A DNA stretch of 20,606 nt, taken from contig JBJDZG010000003.1 in the NCBI GenBank assembly GCA_051867875.1, positions 1 through 20,606 on the forward strand. Direction: 5' to 3'. Below are positions 6,664 to 14,090 of this stretch, piece after piece. How positions within the stretch are numbered: the first letter of the stretch is position 1; the number at the start of each line of letters is the position of its first letter. Source of the DNA: RGIG4608 sp051867875 (GTDB lineage Bacteria; Bacillota; Clostridia; Oscillospirales; CAG-272). The position numbers and the translations under genes were made by a program. The notes beneath the pieces were generated by a model. That model had not been told where the DNA came from and did no database searches. It worked only from the letters and a program-made list of their open reading frames with translations.

Positions 6664-7200
6664 GTGAAGCGCGATATTTTAATCGTTTCCGACTCGCACG
6701 GACGTCTTACAAGATTTGACGAGCTTATAGCTCTGCGTAAGAAAATGCTCCGCGACGGCGAGGTTTTGAACCTCATCTTCCTCGGCGACGGGCTCTCGGA
6801 CCTTTTTTCGCTAAGGGAGTATGACAATATTATCGTTCACGCGGTCAGGGGAAACTGCGATTCTCACGAGCGCTTTTCGCCATACGGCGAGGAGATTCCG
6901 CTTTATCGCACTCTTGACATTTTCGGCAAGAAAATATTTATGTGCCACGGACACACGCTCTCGGTGAAATACGGCTACGGAGAGCTTTTGCGCGAGGCGG
7001 CACAGAGGGGAGCTGACATAGTGCTCTTCGGGCACACACATACTTCGACCTTGGAATATATTGAAAAGGGCAGTATTCGGGGCGTTGAGCGCGACACGGT
7101 GCTCTTTAATCCCGGCTCGCTCGGCTCTTTTGACGGCTCCTTCGGCAATCTTTCCATTGGCGAGGACGGTTTTTTGCTCTCGCATGGGAAGATACATTAA
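6664..7200 (+). CDS. Metallophosphoesterase, MJ0936/YsnB-like
   Basis: A 178-residue phosphoesterase with the calcineurin-like metal site: VSDSHG (D10, H12), FLGDG, RGNCD, MCHGH, FGHTH and NPGSLGS. It is a separate paralogue of yfcE at 1886, shorter at the end and without GPRN. The start is GTG at 6664, only 2 nt after the lipid kinase stop, with no obvious Shine-Dalgarno, so translation probably depends on coupling to the kinase. The pairing suggests co-expression but not a defined shared substrate. It ends before the hairpin at 7237-7262. Confidence 0.9.
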   Translation: MKRDILIVSDSHGRLTRFDELIALRKKMLRDGEVLNLIFLGDGLSDLFSLREYDNIIVHAVRGNCDSHERFSPYGEEIPLYRTLDIFGKKIFMCHGHTLSVKYGYGELLREAAQRGADIVLFGHTHTSTLEYIEKGSIRGVERDTVLFNPGSLGSFDGSFGNLSIGEDGFLLSHGKIH

Positions 7201-7236
7201 AGAACACCCGATTTACGGATACATTTGCAAAAACAA

Positions 7237-7262
7237 AATACCACACCGTGAGGTGTGGTATT
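7237..7262. terminator. Bidirectional terminator hairpin between phosphoesterase and spoVG
   Basis: AATACCACACC (7237-7247) pairs exactly with GGTGTGGTATT (7252-7262) around GTGA. On the minus strand it is followed by TTTTGTTTTTGC, a good U-tract that would end the spoVG transcript. On the plus strand the tail is weaker (TTAAAT). Confidence 0.8.
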
Positions 7263-7295
7263 AAATATGAATAATTATTCAATTTTTATTCGCCG

Positions 7296-7586
7296 TTATT
7301 CGACCTCTGCCTCTGCCTGCCTTGCAATAGATGCGAGCTCCTCGTCGTACGCGGACTTCACTGCCTCTTCAAGAATTGCACGGAACTCTGCGTTGATGGG
7401 GTGGACGATATCTCTGTAAGTATCGTCGGGATTTTTACGGCTGGGCATTACGATAAAATACTTATCTCTTGCGTAGATTACCTTTATGTCGTGAACGACG
7501 AGCTGACCGTCAAAGGTTACTGACGCTATTGCTTTCATCGGGCCTTCCTCGAAAGTTTTTCTGATTTTAATGTCTGTAATTTTCAT
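7296..7586 (-). CDS. spoVG: SpoVG family regulator
   Basis: A 96-residue SpoVG protein. It starts with the family signature MKITDIKIRK and continues with ASVTFDGQLVVHDIKVI, FIVMPSRK and DIVHPINAEFR. SpoVG is a small DNA/RNA-binding regulator involved in division/sporulation decisions and envelope or virulence gene control in different Firmicutes; it is retained in many non-sporulating species, so it does not prove sporulation. The length fits the family with a short acidic tail (EAEVE). AGGAG lies 8 nt upstream on the minus strand. It is a single-gene unit between the promoter at 7641-7669 and the terminator at 7237-7262, divergent from murC. Confidence 0.97.
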   Translation of the reverse strand: MKITDIKIRKTFEEGPMKAIASVTFDGQLVVHDIKVIYARDKYFIVMPSRKNPDDTYRDIVHPINAEFRAILEEAVKSAYDEELASIARQAEAEVE

Positions 7587-7640
7587 CTTTAATTCTCCTG
7601 TCTTTGTAAAACTTTGGGCAATTAATAATATTGATTCTAT

Positions 7641-7669
7641 TTTATACGCAATTTATTACGATTATTCAA
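7641..7669 (-). promoter_or_regulatory. Promoter of spoVG
   Basis: On the minus strand, TTGAAT (plus 7664-7669), a 17-nt spacer and TATAAA (plus 7641-7646). It would start transcription near 7634, leaving a leader of about 50 nt. A sigma-H-type signal, as used in Bacillus, is not evident to me. Confidence 0.65.
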
Positions 7670-7684
7670 ATTATTGATTATAAT
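7656..7684 (+). promoter_or_regulatory. Candidate promoter of murC-lepA
   Basis: A perfect -10 box TATAAT at 7679-7684 with a poor -35 (TTACGA at 7656-7661, 17-nt spacer). It overlaps the divergent spoVG promoter. The 67-nt leader to the murC start is almost pure A/T. Confidence 0.45.
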
Positions 7685-7751
7685 TTTCAAAATATTCTGT
7701 GAATTTTTCTTTAATTTTATTCAATTTTATTTGATTTTGAAAGGATTTGCT

Positions 7752-9155
7752 ATGGCAACACCCAACACTCATTTCGGTGCAGTTAATATAGATAAAATGA
7801 TAAGTGAATGCAAGAGCATTTACTTTATCGGTATCGGCGGAATAAATATGTCGTCATTGGCGCACATTTCCCATCTGCGCGGATACAGAGTCGGCGGCTC
7901 CGACAGGGAGCGCACCGCCCTTACCGAGAGGCTCAGAGCAAGCGGTATAGAGGTGTTTTACTCCCACGATGCGAAAAATATAGAGGACTACGACGCGGTG
8001 GTTTACACCGTTGCCATTTCTTCTGACAACCCCGAGTACGTACGGGCACTGGAACGCGGTATTCCTTGCATTTCCCGTGCGGACTATCTCGGATATCTGA
8101 TGCTCGGCTACGAGAACCGCATAGGCGTTTCGGGTATGCACGGAAAAAGCACCTGCACGTCAATGTGTGCGACGGTTTTCATGGAAGGCGAAGCCGACCC
8201 GACGGTGCTTTCGGGCGCGGAGCTTGACGCCATGGGCGGTGCTTACCGTATCGGCAACAGCGAAAATTTCATTTTCGAGGCGTGCGAATACATGGATTCC
8301 TTCCTTGATTTTAACCCCTCGACTGCAATTATTCTCAATATAGAGATGGACCACGTCGATTATTTCAAATCCATGGAGCAGATATGTGAGTCCTATTCAA
8401 AATTTGTCTCCATTACGGGTGAGAACGGCACGGTCATAGCAAACGCGGATAACGAATATATCCCCAAAGCTCTTGCGGGCTACAAAGGAAGAATTATTAC
8501 CTTCGGCGTGCTCTCGAAGAGCGCCGACTACACCGCGATAAATATAAGATATCCCGACGGATTTGCCGAATTTGACGTTATGCACGGCGGTGAATTTCTC
8601 GTTCACGTCAAGCTCTCCGTTACGGGTGAGCACAATGTTTACAACGCACTTGCCGCTTGTGCGGCAGGGCACATCTCGGGACTTGACCCCGAAAAAATAG
8701 CGCAGGGTCTTAATAAATTCCGCGGAGCAAAGCGAAGAATGGAGTACAAGGGCAGGGTGAACGGCGCTCTCGTCTTTGACGATTACGGTCATCACCCGAC
8801 GGAAGTTGCGAGCACTCTTGAAGGCGTTGCAAAGAGGGGGGCGGAGAGGATTTTCTGCGTATTCCAGCCCCACACCTACACCCGCACCTACACGCTTATG
8901 GACGATTTTGCGACTGCGTTTGACGCTGTTGACAGAGTGTTTGTTGCGGACATTTATCCCGCCCGCGAGACAGACAGTCTCGGAATTTCGGGAAAGACTC
9001 TCGCCATTCGCATAGGGGAGAAGGCGGAGTATATTTCGGGATTTGAAAATATAGCCAACGAAGTAAATTCACTCCTCTATCCCGACGATATTTTAGTCGT
9101 TATGGGTGCGGGGGATATTTATAAGATATTCGATTATCTCAATTTTGACAAATAA
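7752..9155 (+). CDS. murC: UDP-N-acetylmuramate--L-alanine ligase
   Basis: MurC adds L-alanine to UDP-MurNAc using ATP, the first step of the peptidoglycan stem peptide, in the cytosol. The 467-residue product has family length and the three Mur-ligase domains. They show the N-terminal UDP-binding GIGGINMS (residues 27-34), the ATP P-loop SGMHGKST (127-134), EACEYMDSFL, NIEMDHVDYF, GEHNVYNALAA and the C-terminal FDDYGHHPTEV and FQPHTYTR. The first glycine motif has Asn where many MurC proteins have Gly (GIGGIGMS). I start at ATG 7752: GAAAGGA is 8 nt upstream and the preceding 26 codons of open frame are A/T-rich leader. lepA begins 22 nt downstream, so the two are probably one transcript. 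Confidence 0.97.
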   Translation: MATPNTHFGAVNIDKMISECKSIYFIGIGGINMSSLAHISHLRGYRVGGSDRERTALTERLRASGIEVFYSHDAKNIEDYDAVVYTVAISSDNPEYVRALERGIPCISRADYLGYLMLGYENRIGVSGMHGKSTCTSMCATVFMEGEADPTVLSGAELDAMGGAYRIGNSENFIFEACEYMDSFLDFNPSTAIILNIEMDHVDYFKSMEQICESYSKFVSITGENGTVIANADNEYIPKALAGYKGRIITFGVLSKSADYTAINIRYPDGFAEFDVMHGGEFLVHVKLSVTGEHNVYNALAACAAGHISGLDPEKIAQGLNKFRGAKRRMEYKGRVNGALVFDDYGHHPTEVASTLEGVAKRGAERIFCVFQPHTYTRTYTLMDDFATAFDAVDRVFVADIYPARETDSLGISGKTLAIRIGEKAEYISGFENIANEVNSLLYPDDILVVMGAGDIYKIFDYLNFDK

Positions 9156-9177
9156 AATTACAAACAGGAAGATATAA

Positions 9178-10992
9178 ATGAACGAAAGACAGAAACACAT
9201 AAGGAATTTTTCGATAATCGCTCATATTGACCACGGAAAAAGCACGCTTGCGGACAGAATACTCGAAGCAACGCAGACCGTTGCAAAGCGTGATATGGAG
9301 GAGCAGATTCTCGACAATATGGACCTTGAAAGGGAGAGGGGAATAACGATAAAAGCCCGTGCGGTAAAGCTCGATTACACGGCACCGGACGGCGAGGACT
9401 ACATTCTCAACCTCATCGATACCCCCGGACACGTTGACTTTAACTACGAGGTTTCCCGCTCGCTCAACGCGTGTGAGGGAGCATTGCTCGTCGTTGACGC
9501 AACTCAGGGAATTGAGGCGCAGACGCTTGCAAACGCTTATCTCGCGGTTGACGCCAACCTTGAAATAGTGCCCGTCATCAACAAAATTGACCTGCCGAGC
9601 GCGGACGTTCAGCGTTGCCGCGACGAGATAGAGGACATTATCGGTATTGAGGCGCAGGAATGCCCCGCGGTTTCGGCAAAGACGGGACTTAATATTCAGG
9701 ACGTGCTCGACGCTATCGTTGAGTACTTTCCCGCGCCCGACGGAGATGAGGACGCTCCGCTCAAAGCGCTTATTTTTGACTCCTACTACGACAGCTATCT
9801 CGGCGTTGTGGTTTATATTAAAATGATAGACGGCGTGCTTCGCACGGGCGACAAAATCAAGATGATGAGCAACGGTCAGACCTACGACGTCGTTGACGTT
9901 GGCACGATGGAGCCCTTCGGGCTCAAATCCTCCGGTATCCTGCGCGCGGGTGAGGTCGGCTATATCACTGCTTCAATCAAGAGCGTCGGGGATACGCGTG
10001 TCGGCGATACGGTAACTCATCTTGACAGACCGGCAGATGAGGCTCTCCCCGGCTTTAAGTCGGCTCAGCCCATGGTTTACGCGGGAATCTATCCCGCCGA
10101 CGGCTCTCGCTACGACGACCTTCGCGACGCGCTTGAAAAGCTTCAGCTAAACGACGCCTCGATCGTATTCGAGCCCGAAACGTCCATAGCTCTCGGCTTT
10201 GGCTTCCGCTGCGGATTCCTCGGACTTTTGCACATGGAAATAATTGAGGAGCGGCTTGAACGCGAGTTCAATCTTGACCTCATAACAACCGCGCCCAGTG
10301 TTATATACAAGGTCAAAAAGAGAAACGGTGAGACGGTAAGGGTCGACAACCCCTCGAATTATCCGAGTCCCGATGAGATAGACACGGCTTACGAGCCTCT
10401 TGTCAAGGCTTCGATAATTACTCCTACGGAGTACGTGGGCGGCCTTATGGATTTGTGTCAGGACAGGCGCGGAATCTTTATCGATATGAAATATATCGAC
10501 ACGACGCGCGTGGAGCTTCACTACAAGCTGCCTCTTAACGAGATAATTTACGACTTTTTTGACGCGTTGAAGAGCCGTTCGCGCGGATACGCGTCGCTCG
10601 ATTACGAGCTCGACGAGTACAACAAGAGCGACCTTGTCAAGCTCGATTTTCTGCTCAACGGCGAACAGGTAGACGCGCTTTCGTTTATCGTCCACGAGGA
10701 GAAGGCTTACGCGAGAGCGAGAAGAATTGCCGAAAAGTTGAAGGAAAATATCCCGCGTCAGCTCTTTGAAATTCCCATTCAGGCGGCGATAGGCTCGAAG
10801 ATTATCGCGCGCGAAACCGTTAAGGCAATGCGCAAGGACGTGCTTGCGAAGTGCTACGGCGGCGATATCACGAGAAAGAAAAAGCTTCTTGAAAAGCAGA
10901 AAGAGGGCAAAAAGAAGATGCGCCAGCTCGGCTCCGTTCAGGTTTCGCCCGAGGCGTTCATGGCAGTCCTCAAGCTTGACGACAACGATTAA
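9178..10992 (+). CDS. lepA: Elongation factor 4 (LepA)
   Basis: A 604-residue translational GTPase, the normal length for LepA/EF4, which acts on the ribosome during initiation/elongation quality control. GTPase motifs are AHIDHGKST (G1, residues 15-23), RGITIKA (G2), DTPGH (G3), NKIDLP (G4) and SAKTG (G5). The LepA-specific C-terminal domain is complete, with VHEEKAYARAR, IPIQAAIGSKIIARETV and the basic tail GGDITRKKKLLEKQKEGKKK. AGGAAG lies 8 nt before ATG 9178. It follows murC by 22 nt and is closed by the hairpin at 11010-11036. Confidence 0.98.
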   Translation: MNERQKHIRNFSIIAHIDHGKSTLADRILEATQTVAKRDMEEQILDNMDLERERGITIKARAVKLDYTAPDGEDYILNLIDTPGHVDFNYEVSRSLNACEGALLVVDATQGIEAQTLANAYLAVDANLEIVPVINKIDLPSADVQRCRDEIEDIIGIEAQECPAVSAKTGLNIQDVLDAIVEYFPAPDGDEDAPLKALIFDSYYDSYLGVVVYIKMIDGVLRTGDKIKMMSNGQTYDVVDVGTMEPFGLKSSGILRAGEVGYITASIKSVGDTRVGDTVTHLDRPADEALPGFKSAQPMVYAGIYPADGSRYDDLRDALEKLQLNDASIVFEPETSIALGFGFRCGFLGLLHMEIIEERLEREFNLDLITTAPSVIYKVKKRNGETVRVDNPSNYPSPDEIDTAYEPLVKASIITPTEYVGGLMDLCQDRRGIFIDMKYIDTTRVELHYKLPLNEIIYDFFDALKSRSRGYASLDYELDEYNKSDLVKLDFLLNGEQVDALSFIVHEEKAYARARRIAEKLKENIPRQLFEIPIQAAIGSKIIARETVKAMRKDVLAKCYGGDITRKKKLLEKQKEGKKKMRQLGSVQVSPEAFMAVLKLDDND

Positions 10993-11009
10993 TATTTTAA
11001 TAAACACTG

Positions 11010-11037
11010 ATAAAGCCCCAAGTTTTGGGGCTTTATG
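11010..11037 (+). terminator. Terminator after lepA
   Basis: ATAAAGCCCCAA (11010-11021) pairs exactly with TTGGGGCTTTAT (11025-11036) over a 3-nt loop. The U-tract is within and just after the stem (CTTTATGTG), so termination may be partial and allow some transcription into hemW. Confidence 0.8.
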
Positions 11038-11062
11038 TGAATTTGAAAAAATTAGGTGCAGT

Positions 11063-12250
11063 ATGGATTATAAATCGTCAAATGAAAAACCGAATATCAA
11101 AACAGAAGCGTCGGCAGGCAAGCTCGGGGTTTACGTTCACATTCCGTTTTGCAGAACGAAATGCCTTTACTGCGATTTTTGTTCGTTTGCGGGCAATGTT
11201 GACGAGAAGACAGAGCCGTACATTGACGCCCTGCTCTCGGAAATGGAGCAGAGGAGCGCCGAATGTAAGGATTTAATCGTCGACACGGTATATTTCGGGG
11301 GAGGTACTCCGAGCTTGCTGACGACAGGACAGATAGAGCGGATTATGAACGCTTTGCGCGCGCATTTTTCGATTGACGAGGGCGCGGAGATAACGCTCGA
11401 ATGCAACCCGATGAGTGTCAGTGAGCACGCGCTCGAATATTTCAAGGACCTGCGCGCTCTCGGCATAAACAGGCTCTCCGTCGGCGTGCAGAGTGCAGTT
11501 GATGAAGAATTAAAGCTCATCGGCAGACGGCACGGTTTTAATGGGGCGCGCTATACTTATTTTGCGGCGCGTGAGGCGGGCTTTGGGAATATAAGCCTTG
11601 ACCTTATGTTGGGACTCCCGTCGCAGACTCTTTCTTCACTTGAACACTCGGTGCGCGCTCTGTGCGAGCTCTCTCCCGAGCATATTTCAATTTACTCGCT
11701 CCAGCTCGAAGAGGGGACGGCGCTCTATCGCTTGCGGGACAAATTCGATATTCCCGATGCAACTCTCGGCGCGGATATGTACGAGCTTGCTGTGCGTCTT
11801 ATGGCGGAATACGGCTACGAGCACTACGAGATAAGCAATTTTTCAAAAAGAGGCAAAGAGAGCCGTCATAACAGAAAATACTGGGCGCTTGAACAGTATT
11901 TGGGACTCGGGCTCTCGGCTCATTCGGATATTTTCGCCTCAAGGCTTGAAAACACGAAAAATCTTGACGACTACCTCGCGGGCGAATTTCTTCTCGGCAA
12001 AACCGAGATAAGCGAGCGCGAGAGGGAGTTTGAATACGTTATGCTCGGACTTCGGACGGCAAGAGGAATTTCAAAAGCGGATTTTTTTGAGCGTTTCGGC
12101 ATTGATTTTGACCAAAAATACGGAGAAAAGGTCAAAAAAATTGAAAAAATGGGCTTTTTCGCCCGAAATGACGAAGATTTGGCACTTAACGAGCGGGGCT
12201 TTGAGGTGAGCAATGAAATACTTGTTCAAATTCTTGATTTTGAATATTGA
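11063..12250 (+). CDS. hemW: HemW-type radical SAM protein (heme chaperone)
   Basis: A 395-residue radical SAM protein of the HemN/HemW group. The iron-sulfur motif is CRTKCLYCDFC with C30, C34 and C37 as cluster ligands and C40 following, inside YVHIPFC. Then come YFGGGTPSLL, ECNP, RLSVGVQS, LDLMLGLPSQT, YSLQLEEGT, HYEISNF and the HemN C-terminal winged-helix segment ending NEILVQILDF. The length and the CxxxCxxCxxC form match HemW, a heme-binding chaperone, rather than oxygen-independent coproporphyrinogen oxidase HemN (longer, about 450 residues). AGGTG precedes ATG 11063; open frame extends upstream through lepA, but the terminator at 11010-11036 lies between them. Confidence 0.94.
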   Translation: MDYKSSNEKPNIKTEASAGKLGVYVHIPFCRTKCLYCDFCSFAGNVDEKTEPYIDALLSEMEQRSAECKDLIVDTVYFGGGTPSLLTTGQIERIMNALRAHFSIDEGAEITLECNPMSVSEHALEYFKDLRALGINRLSVGVQSAVDEELKLIGRRHGFNGARYTYFAAREAGFGNISLDLMLGLPSQTLSSLEHSVRALCELSPEHISIYSLQLEEGTALYRLRDKFDIPDATLGADMYELAVRLMAEYGYEHYEISNFSKRGKESRHNRKYWALEQYLGLGLSAHSDIFASRLENTKNLDDYLAGEFLLGKTEISEREREFEYVMLGLRTARGISKADFFERFGIDFDQKYGEKVKKIEKMGFFARNDEDLALNERGFEVSNEILVQILDFEY

Positions 12251-12275
12251 CAAATCGGTATAAATAGATTAGAAT
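12247..12275 (+). promoter_or_regulatory. Promoter of the DUF1292 gene
   Basis: A perfect TTGACA at 12247-12252, starting in the last codons of hemW, a 17-nt spacer and TAGAAT at 12270-12275. The predicted start is near 12282, with AGGAG just ahead of the next gene. Confidence 0.8.
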
Positions 12276-12305
12276 ATAGGTACAATAAGAACAGGAGAAA
12301 TTATT

Positions 12306-12593
12306 ATGGACACAAACAACACGGAAAGAGAATTTTTCACCCTCACTGATGAAGAGGGCAACGAGATAGAGTTCGAGCTTATCGGAGCTGCCGAACTTGA
12401 CGGAAATCAGTATTACGCATTCATTCCCGCCGAGGACGACCCCGACAAGGAATTTTGCGAGTACACTATCCTCAAGGTTATCGTTGAGGACGGCGAGGAG
12501 AGCCTCGTTTCCATTGATGACGACGCTGAGTTTGACAAGGTTGCAGACTACTTTGACGACCTTTTTGCAAGCGAGATAGACTACGACGCTTAA
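12306..12593 (+). CDS. DUF1292 domain protein
   Basis: A 95-residue acidic protein of the DUF1292 family, common in Firmicutes and of unknown function. The typical core is seen: FFTLTDEEGNEIEFELIG, YYAFIPAEDD, CEYTILKVIVEDGEE and FDKVADYFDDLF. It is probably cytosolic and has no membrane segment. AGGAGA lies 9 nt before ATG 12306. In many Firmicutes this family sits in the alaS-ruvX region, which is not the case here. It has its own consensus promoter and is followed after 12 nt by a structured RNA, so readthrough into that RNA is possible. Confidence 0.92.
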   Translation: MDTNNTEREFFTLTDEEGNEIEFELIGAAELDGNQYYAFIPAEDDPDKEFCEYTILKVIVEDGEESLVSIDDDAEFDKVADYFDDLFASEIDYDA

Positions 12594-12605
12594 TTTCGGC
12601 GTTTC

Positions 12606-12814
12606 GCTCTGTTTTGTGCGTGACGTCGGGATATTGGAACCTACATTTGATTAAAGGAGTACGAACCGCGCATGGTTTGCAGACCTCCCGACCTGCACTC
12701 AATTGACTTGTCTTGACGGCAGACCTCGGACGCTGGGAGCAGTAAAGTACGCGTTAGCACACCGCCCTGGATTACAGGGTTCTATAATTCCCGGCGTCAC
12801 GCACAAAACAGAGC
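12606..12814 (+). ncRNA. ssrS: Structured RNA, probable 6S RNA
   Basis: The two ends form a 25-bp closing helix: 12606-12630 pairs with 12790-12814, 20 of the pairs being perfect in a row (from GCTCTGTTTTGTGCG opposite CGCACAAAACAGAGC). Inside are an open central region, a small hairpin CCCTG-GATTA-CAGGG on the 3' side (12765-12779), and an elongated terminal arm starting CTCCC/GGGAG (12685-12689 with 12735-12739). Total length is about 209 nt. This architecture, a long closing stem, a central bubble with a 3'-side hairpin and a terminal stem, is that of 6S RNA, which imitates open promoter DNA and sequesters sigma-A RNA polymerase. SRP RNA, tmRNA and RNase P signatures are absent. No protein frame is convincing. 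A weak promoter (TTGACG 12553, TAGACT 12577) may drive it. Confidence 0.65.
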
Positions 12815-12815
12815 A

Positions 12816-12855
12816 TTTCTCGGCGCTCTGCGCAGAGTGTCGATAAAGCCGTGAT
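12816..12855 (+). repeat. Hairpin repeat, copy 1
   Basis: A stretch centred on the hairpin CGGCGCTCTG/CAGAGTGTCG (12821-12842), preceded by TTTCT. It recurs at 13344-13384 with changes that keep or restore pairing. It lies directly after the candidate 6S RNA and could act as its processing or termination hairpin, although no clean T tract follows. Confidence 0.65.
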
Positions 12856-12912
12856 ACCGCAAGCAGATAAAATAAAAGACGAAACGGCTTAACAATTGAA
12901 ATCGCGCAAAAA

Positions 12913-12958
12913 CGGCGCGGAGATATCATTGAGATATCTCCGCGCCGACTTGCTTTTT
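12913..12958. terminator. Long perfect hairpin with T tract
   Basis: CGGCGCGGAGATATC (12913-12927) pairs without mismatch with GATATCTCCGCGCCG (12933-12947) around ATTGA and is followed by ACTTGCTTTTT. It has an A-run before the stem, so it can act from either side. It separates the 6S candidate from the repeat block. Confidence 0.75.
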
Positions 12959-12984
12959 CCGTTCACGCTAACGGGTACACGCAC

Positions 12985-13293
12985 CTCACCAGTAGGGGGC
13001 GACGTCCCCGACGCCCCGCGTTTCCGCTCACGCCGCTCGGGCGGGGCTGCGCGCCCCACCGCCCGCGCCGCCTTTGGCAAAAGGCGGGCGAAAACGCAGA
13101 ATGGGTGCTGTGCGAACAGTGTGCTCACATCACCCCGTAGGGCGGGGGCTTGCTCCCGCCGTCGCAAAAGGCGGGCGAAAACGCAGAATGGGTGCTGTGC
13201 GAACAGTGTGCTCACATCACCCCGTAGGGCGGGGGCTTGCTCCCGCCGTCGCAAAAGGCGGGCGAAAACGCAGAATGGGTGCTGTGCGAACAC
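12985..13293 (+). repeat. Composite dispersed repeat, copy III
   Basis: It begins with the 42-bp repeat core in reverse complement (TAGGGGGCGACGTCC, about 12991-13018). A segment shared with copies I and II follows (CCGCTCGGGCGGGGCTGCGC, then CCCACCGCCCGCGCCGCC), then the 43-nt core repeated at 13077, 13164 and 13251. A reading frame stays open through it only because the tandem period is a multiple of three, and I do not regard it as a gene. Confidence 0.75.
13077..13293 (+). repeat. 87-bp tandem repeat, two full units plus a half unit
   Basis: Units start at 13077, 13164 and 13251, each with GCAAAAGGCGGGCG. The first two are complete (87 bp each) and appear identical by eye; the third stops after about 43 nt. 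Each full unit also contains a hairpin GGCGGG...CCCGCC (within GGCGGGGGCTTGCTCCCGCC). The 43-nt core alone also occurs at 4148-4190 and, in reverse and with changes, at 62-101. Confidence 0.9.
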
Positions 13294-13343
13294 GGTGAGC
13301 ATTCGCGCAATTCGAGAAAACGGGAACGAAAAATATCACTGAC

Positions 13344-13384
13344 TTTCTCGGCGTTCTGCGCAGAGCGCCGACAAAGGCGGGATA
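13344..13384 (+). repeat. Hairpin repeat, copy 2
   Basis: CGGCGTTCTG/CAGAGCGCCG (13349-13370) preceded by TTTCT, the same element as at 12816-12855. The differing bases are G-U or compensatory changes within the stem. The two copies bracket the repeat block. Confidence 0.65.
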
Positions 13385-13422
13385 TTCTCCGTACTTTTTT
13401 GTTATTTTTCTGCTTTTGTCTA

Positions 13423-13451
13423 TTGCAAATGCTTATGAAATATGATATACT
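13423..13451 (+). promoter_or_regulatory. Promoter of the HD-domain gene
   Basis: TTGCAA at 13423-13428, 17-nt spacer, TATACT at 13446-13451. It lies about 30 nt before the coding start. Confidence 0.75.
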
Positions 13452-13483
13452 TATTTCATAAAATATGACATAAGGAGAACTTT

Positions 13484-14074
13484 ATGGGAGTGCTTGAAAA
13501 CAAGGCGAAATTCATTGAAATTTACAAAACTTATATAAAAAGAGAGGGAGCTGACAAGCTCCTTGACTATCTCTGCTCCTCGGATTTCTTTACCGCGCCC
13601 GCATCGACGCGCTTTCACGGCTCGTACTGCGGCGGTCTTTGCGAGCACTCGCTCAACGTTTATGAGTGCTTGAAGGACATTATGGAAAGGCCCCGTATGA
13701 AAGAGGTCTACGGTATCAATTACTATTCCGACGAGTCCATTGCTATCGTGTCGCTTTTGCACGACCTTTGCAAGGTTGATTTTTACGTTGAATCGACGAA
13801 AAACGTCAAGGAAAACGGCGTCTGGAAGAGTGTTCCTTACTACACTATCGAGGATAAGCTCCCCTACGGACACGGCGAAAAGTCCGTTTATATCGTGTCG
13901 GGCTTTATGCGCCTGACTCGCGACGAGGCGTTTGCAATTCGCTATCACATGGGCTTTTCCAATACGGAGGAAATCAACAACGTCAGCAAGGCGTTTGAAA
14001 TGTTCCCGCTCGCCTTCGCGGTTTCCGTTGCCGATATGGAAGCGTCCTATTTCCTTGAGGGTATGAAGGATTAA
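13484..14074 (+). CDS. HD-domain phosphohydrolase
   Basis: A 196-residue metal-dependent hydrolase of the HD superfamily. Metal-ligand candidates are H55 (in GGLCEHSLNVYE), H93-D94 (LLHDLCK), H in YGHGEKS, H in RYHMGF and D in SVADMEAS. The GGLxEHSLxVxE plus LLHDLCK arrangement is that of the HD domain found in YhaM-type 3'-5' exoribonucleases, but the OB-type nucleic-acid domain of YhaM is missing, so substrate and role are open. AAGGAG lies 8 nt before ATG 13484, with a good promoter upstream. It is convergent with the phosphopantetheinyl transferase gene. Confidence 0.88.
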   Translation: MGVLENKAKFIEIYKTYIKREGADKLLDYLCSSDFFTAPASTRFHGSYCGGLCEHSLNVYECLKDIMERPRMKEVYGINYYSDESIAIVSLLHDLCKVDFYVESTKNVKENGVWKSVPYYTIEDKLPYGHGEKSVYIVSGFMRLTRDEAFAIRYHMGFSNTEEINNVSKAFEMFPLAFAVSVADMEASYFLEGMKD

Positions 14075-14090
14075 TTTAGCTCATAAAGAT

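Noticed and set aside
12606..12814. SRP RNA, tmRNA, RNase P RNA or a riboswitch
   Set aside because: Hallmarks such as the SRP GGUC/GGAA tetraloop region, a tRNA-like end with ANDYALAA-type tag, or RNase P cores are not seen; the RNA follows rather than precedes a gene and is closed by its own long stem.
13077..13293. CRISPR array
   Set aside because: Units are tandem with no unique spacers between short repeats, and no cas genes are present.
12896..13342. 148-codon repetitive frame on the plus strand and a similar one on the minus strand
   Set aside because: Open only because the 87-bp tandem period is divisible by three; no ribosome site, and the repeats recur in non-coding places.
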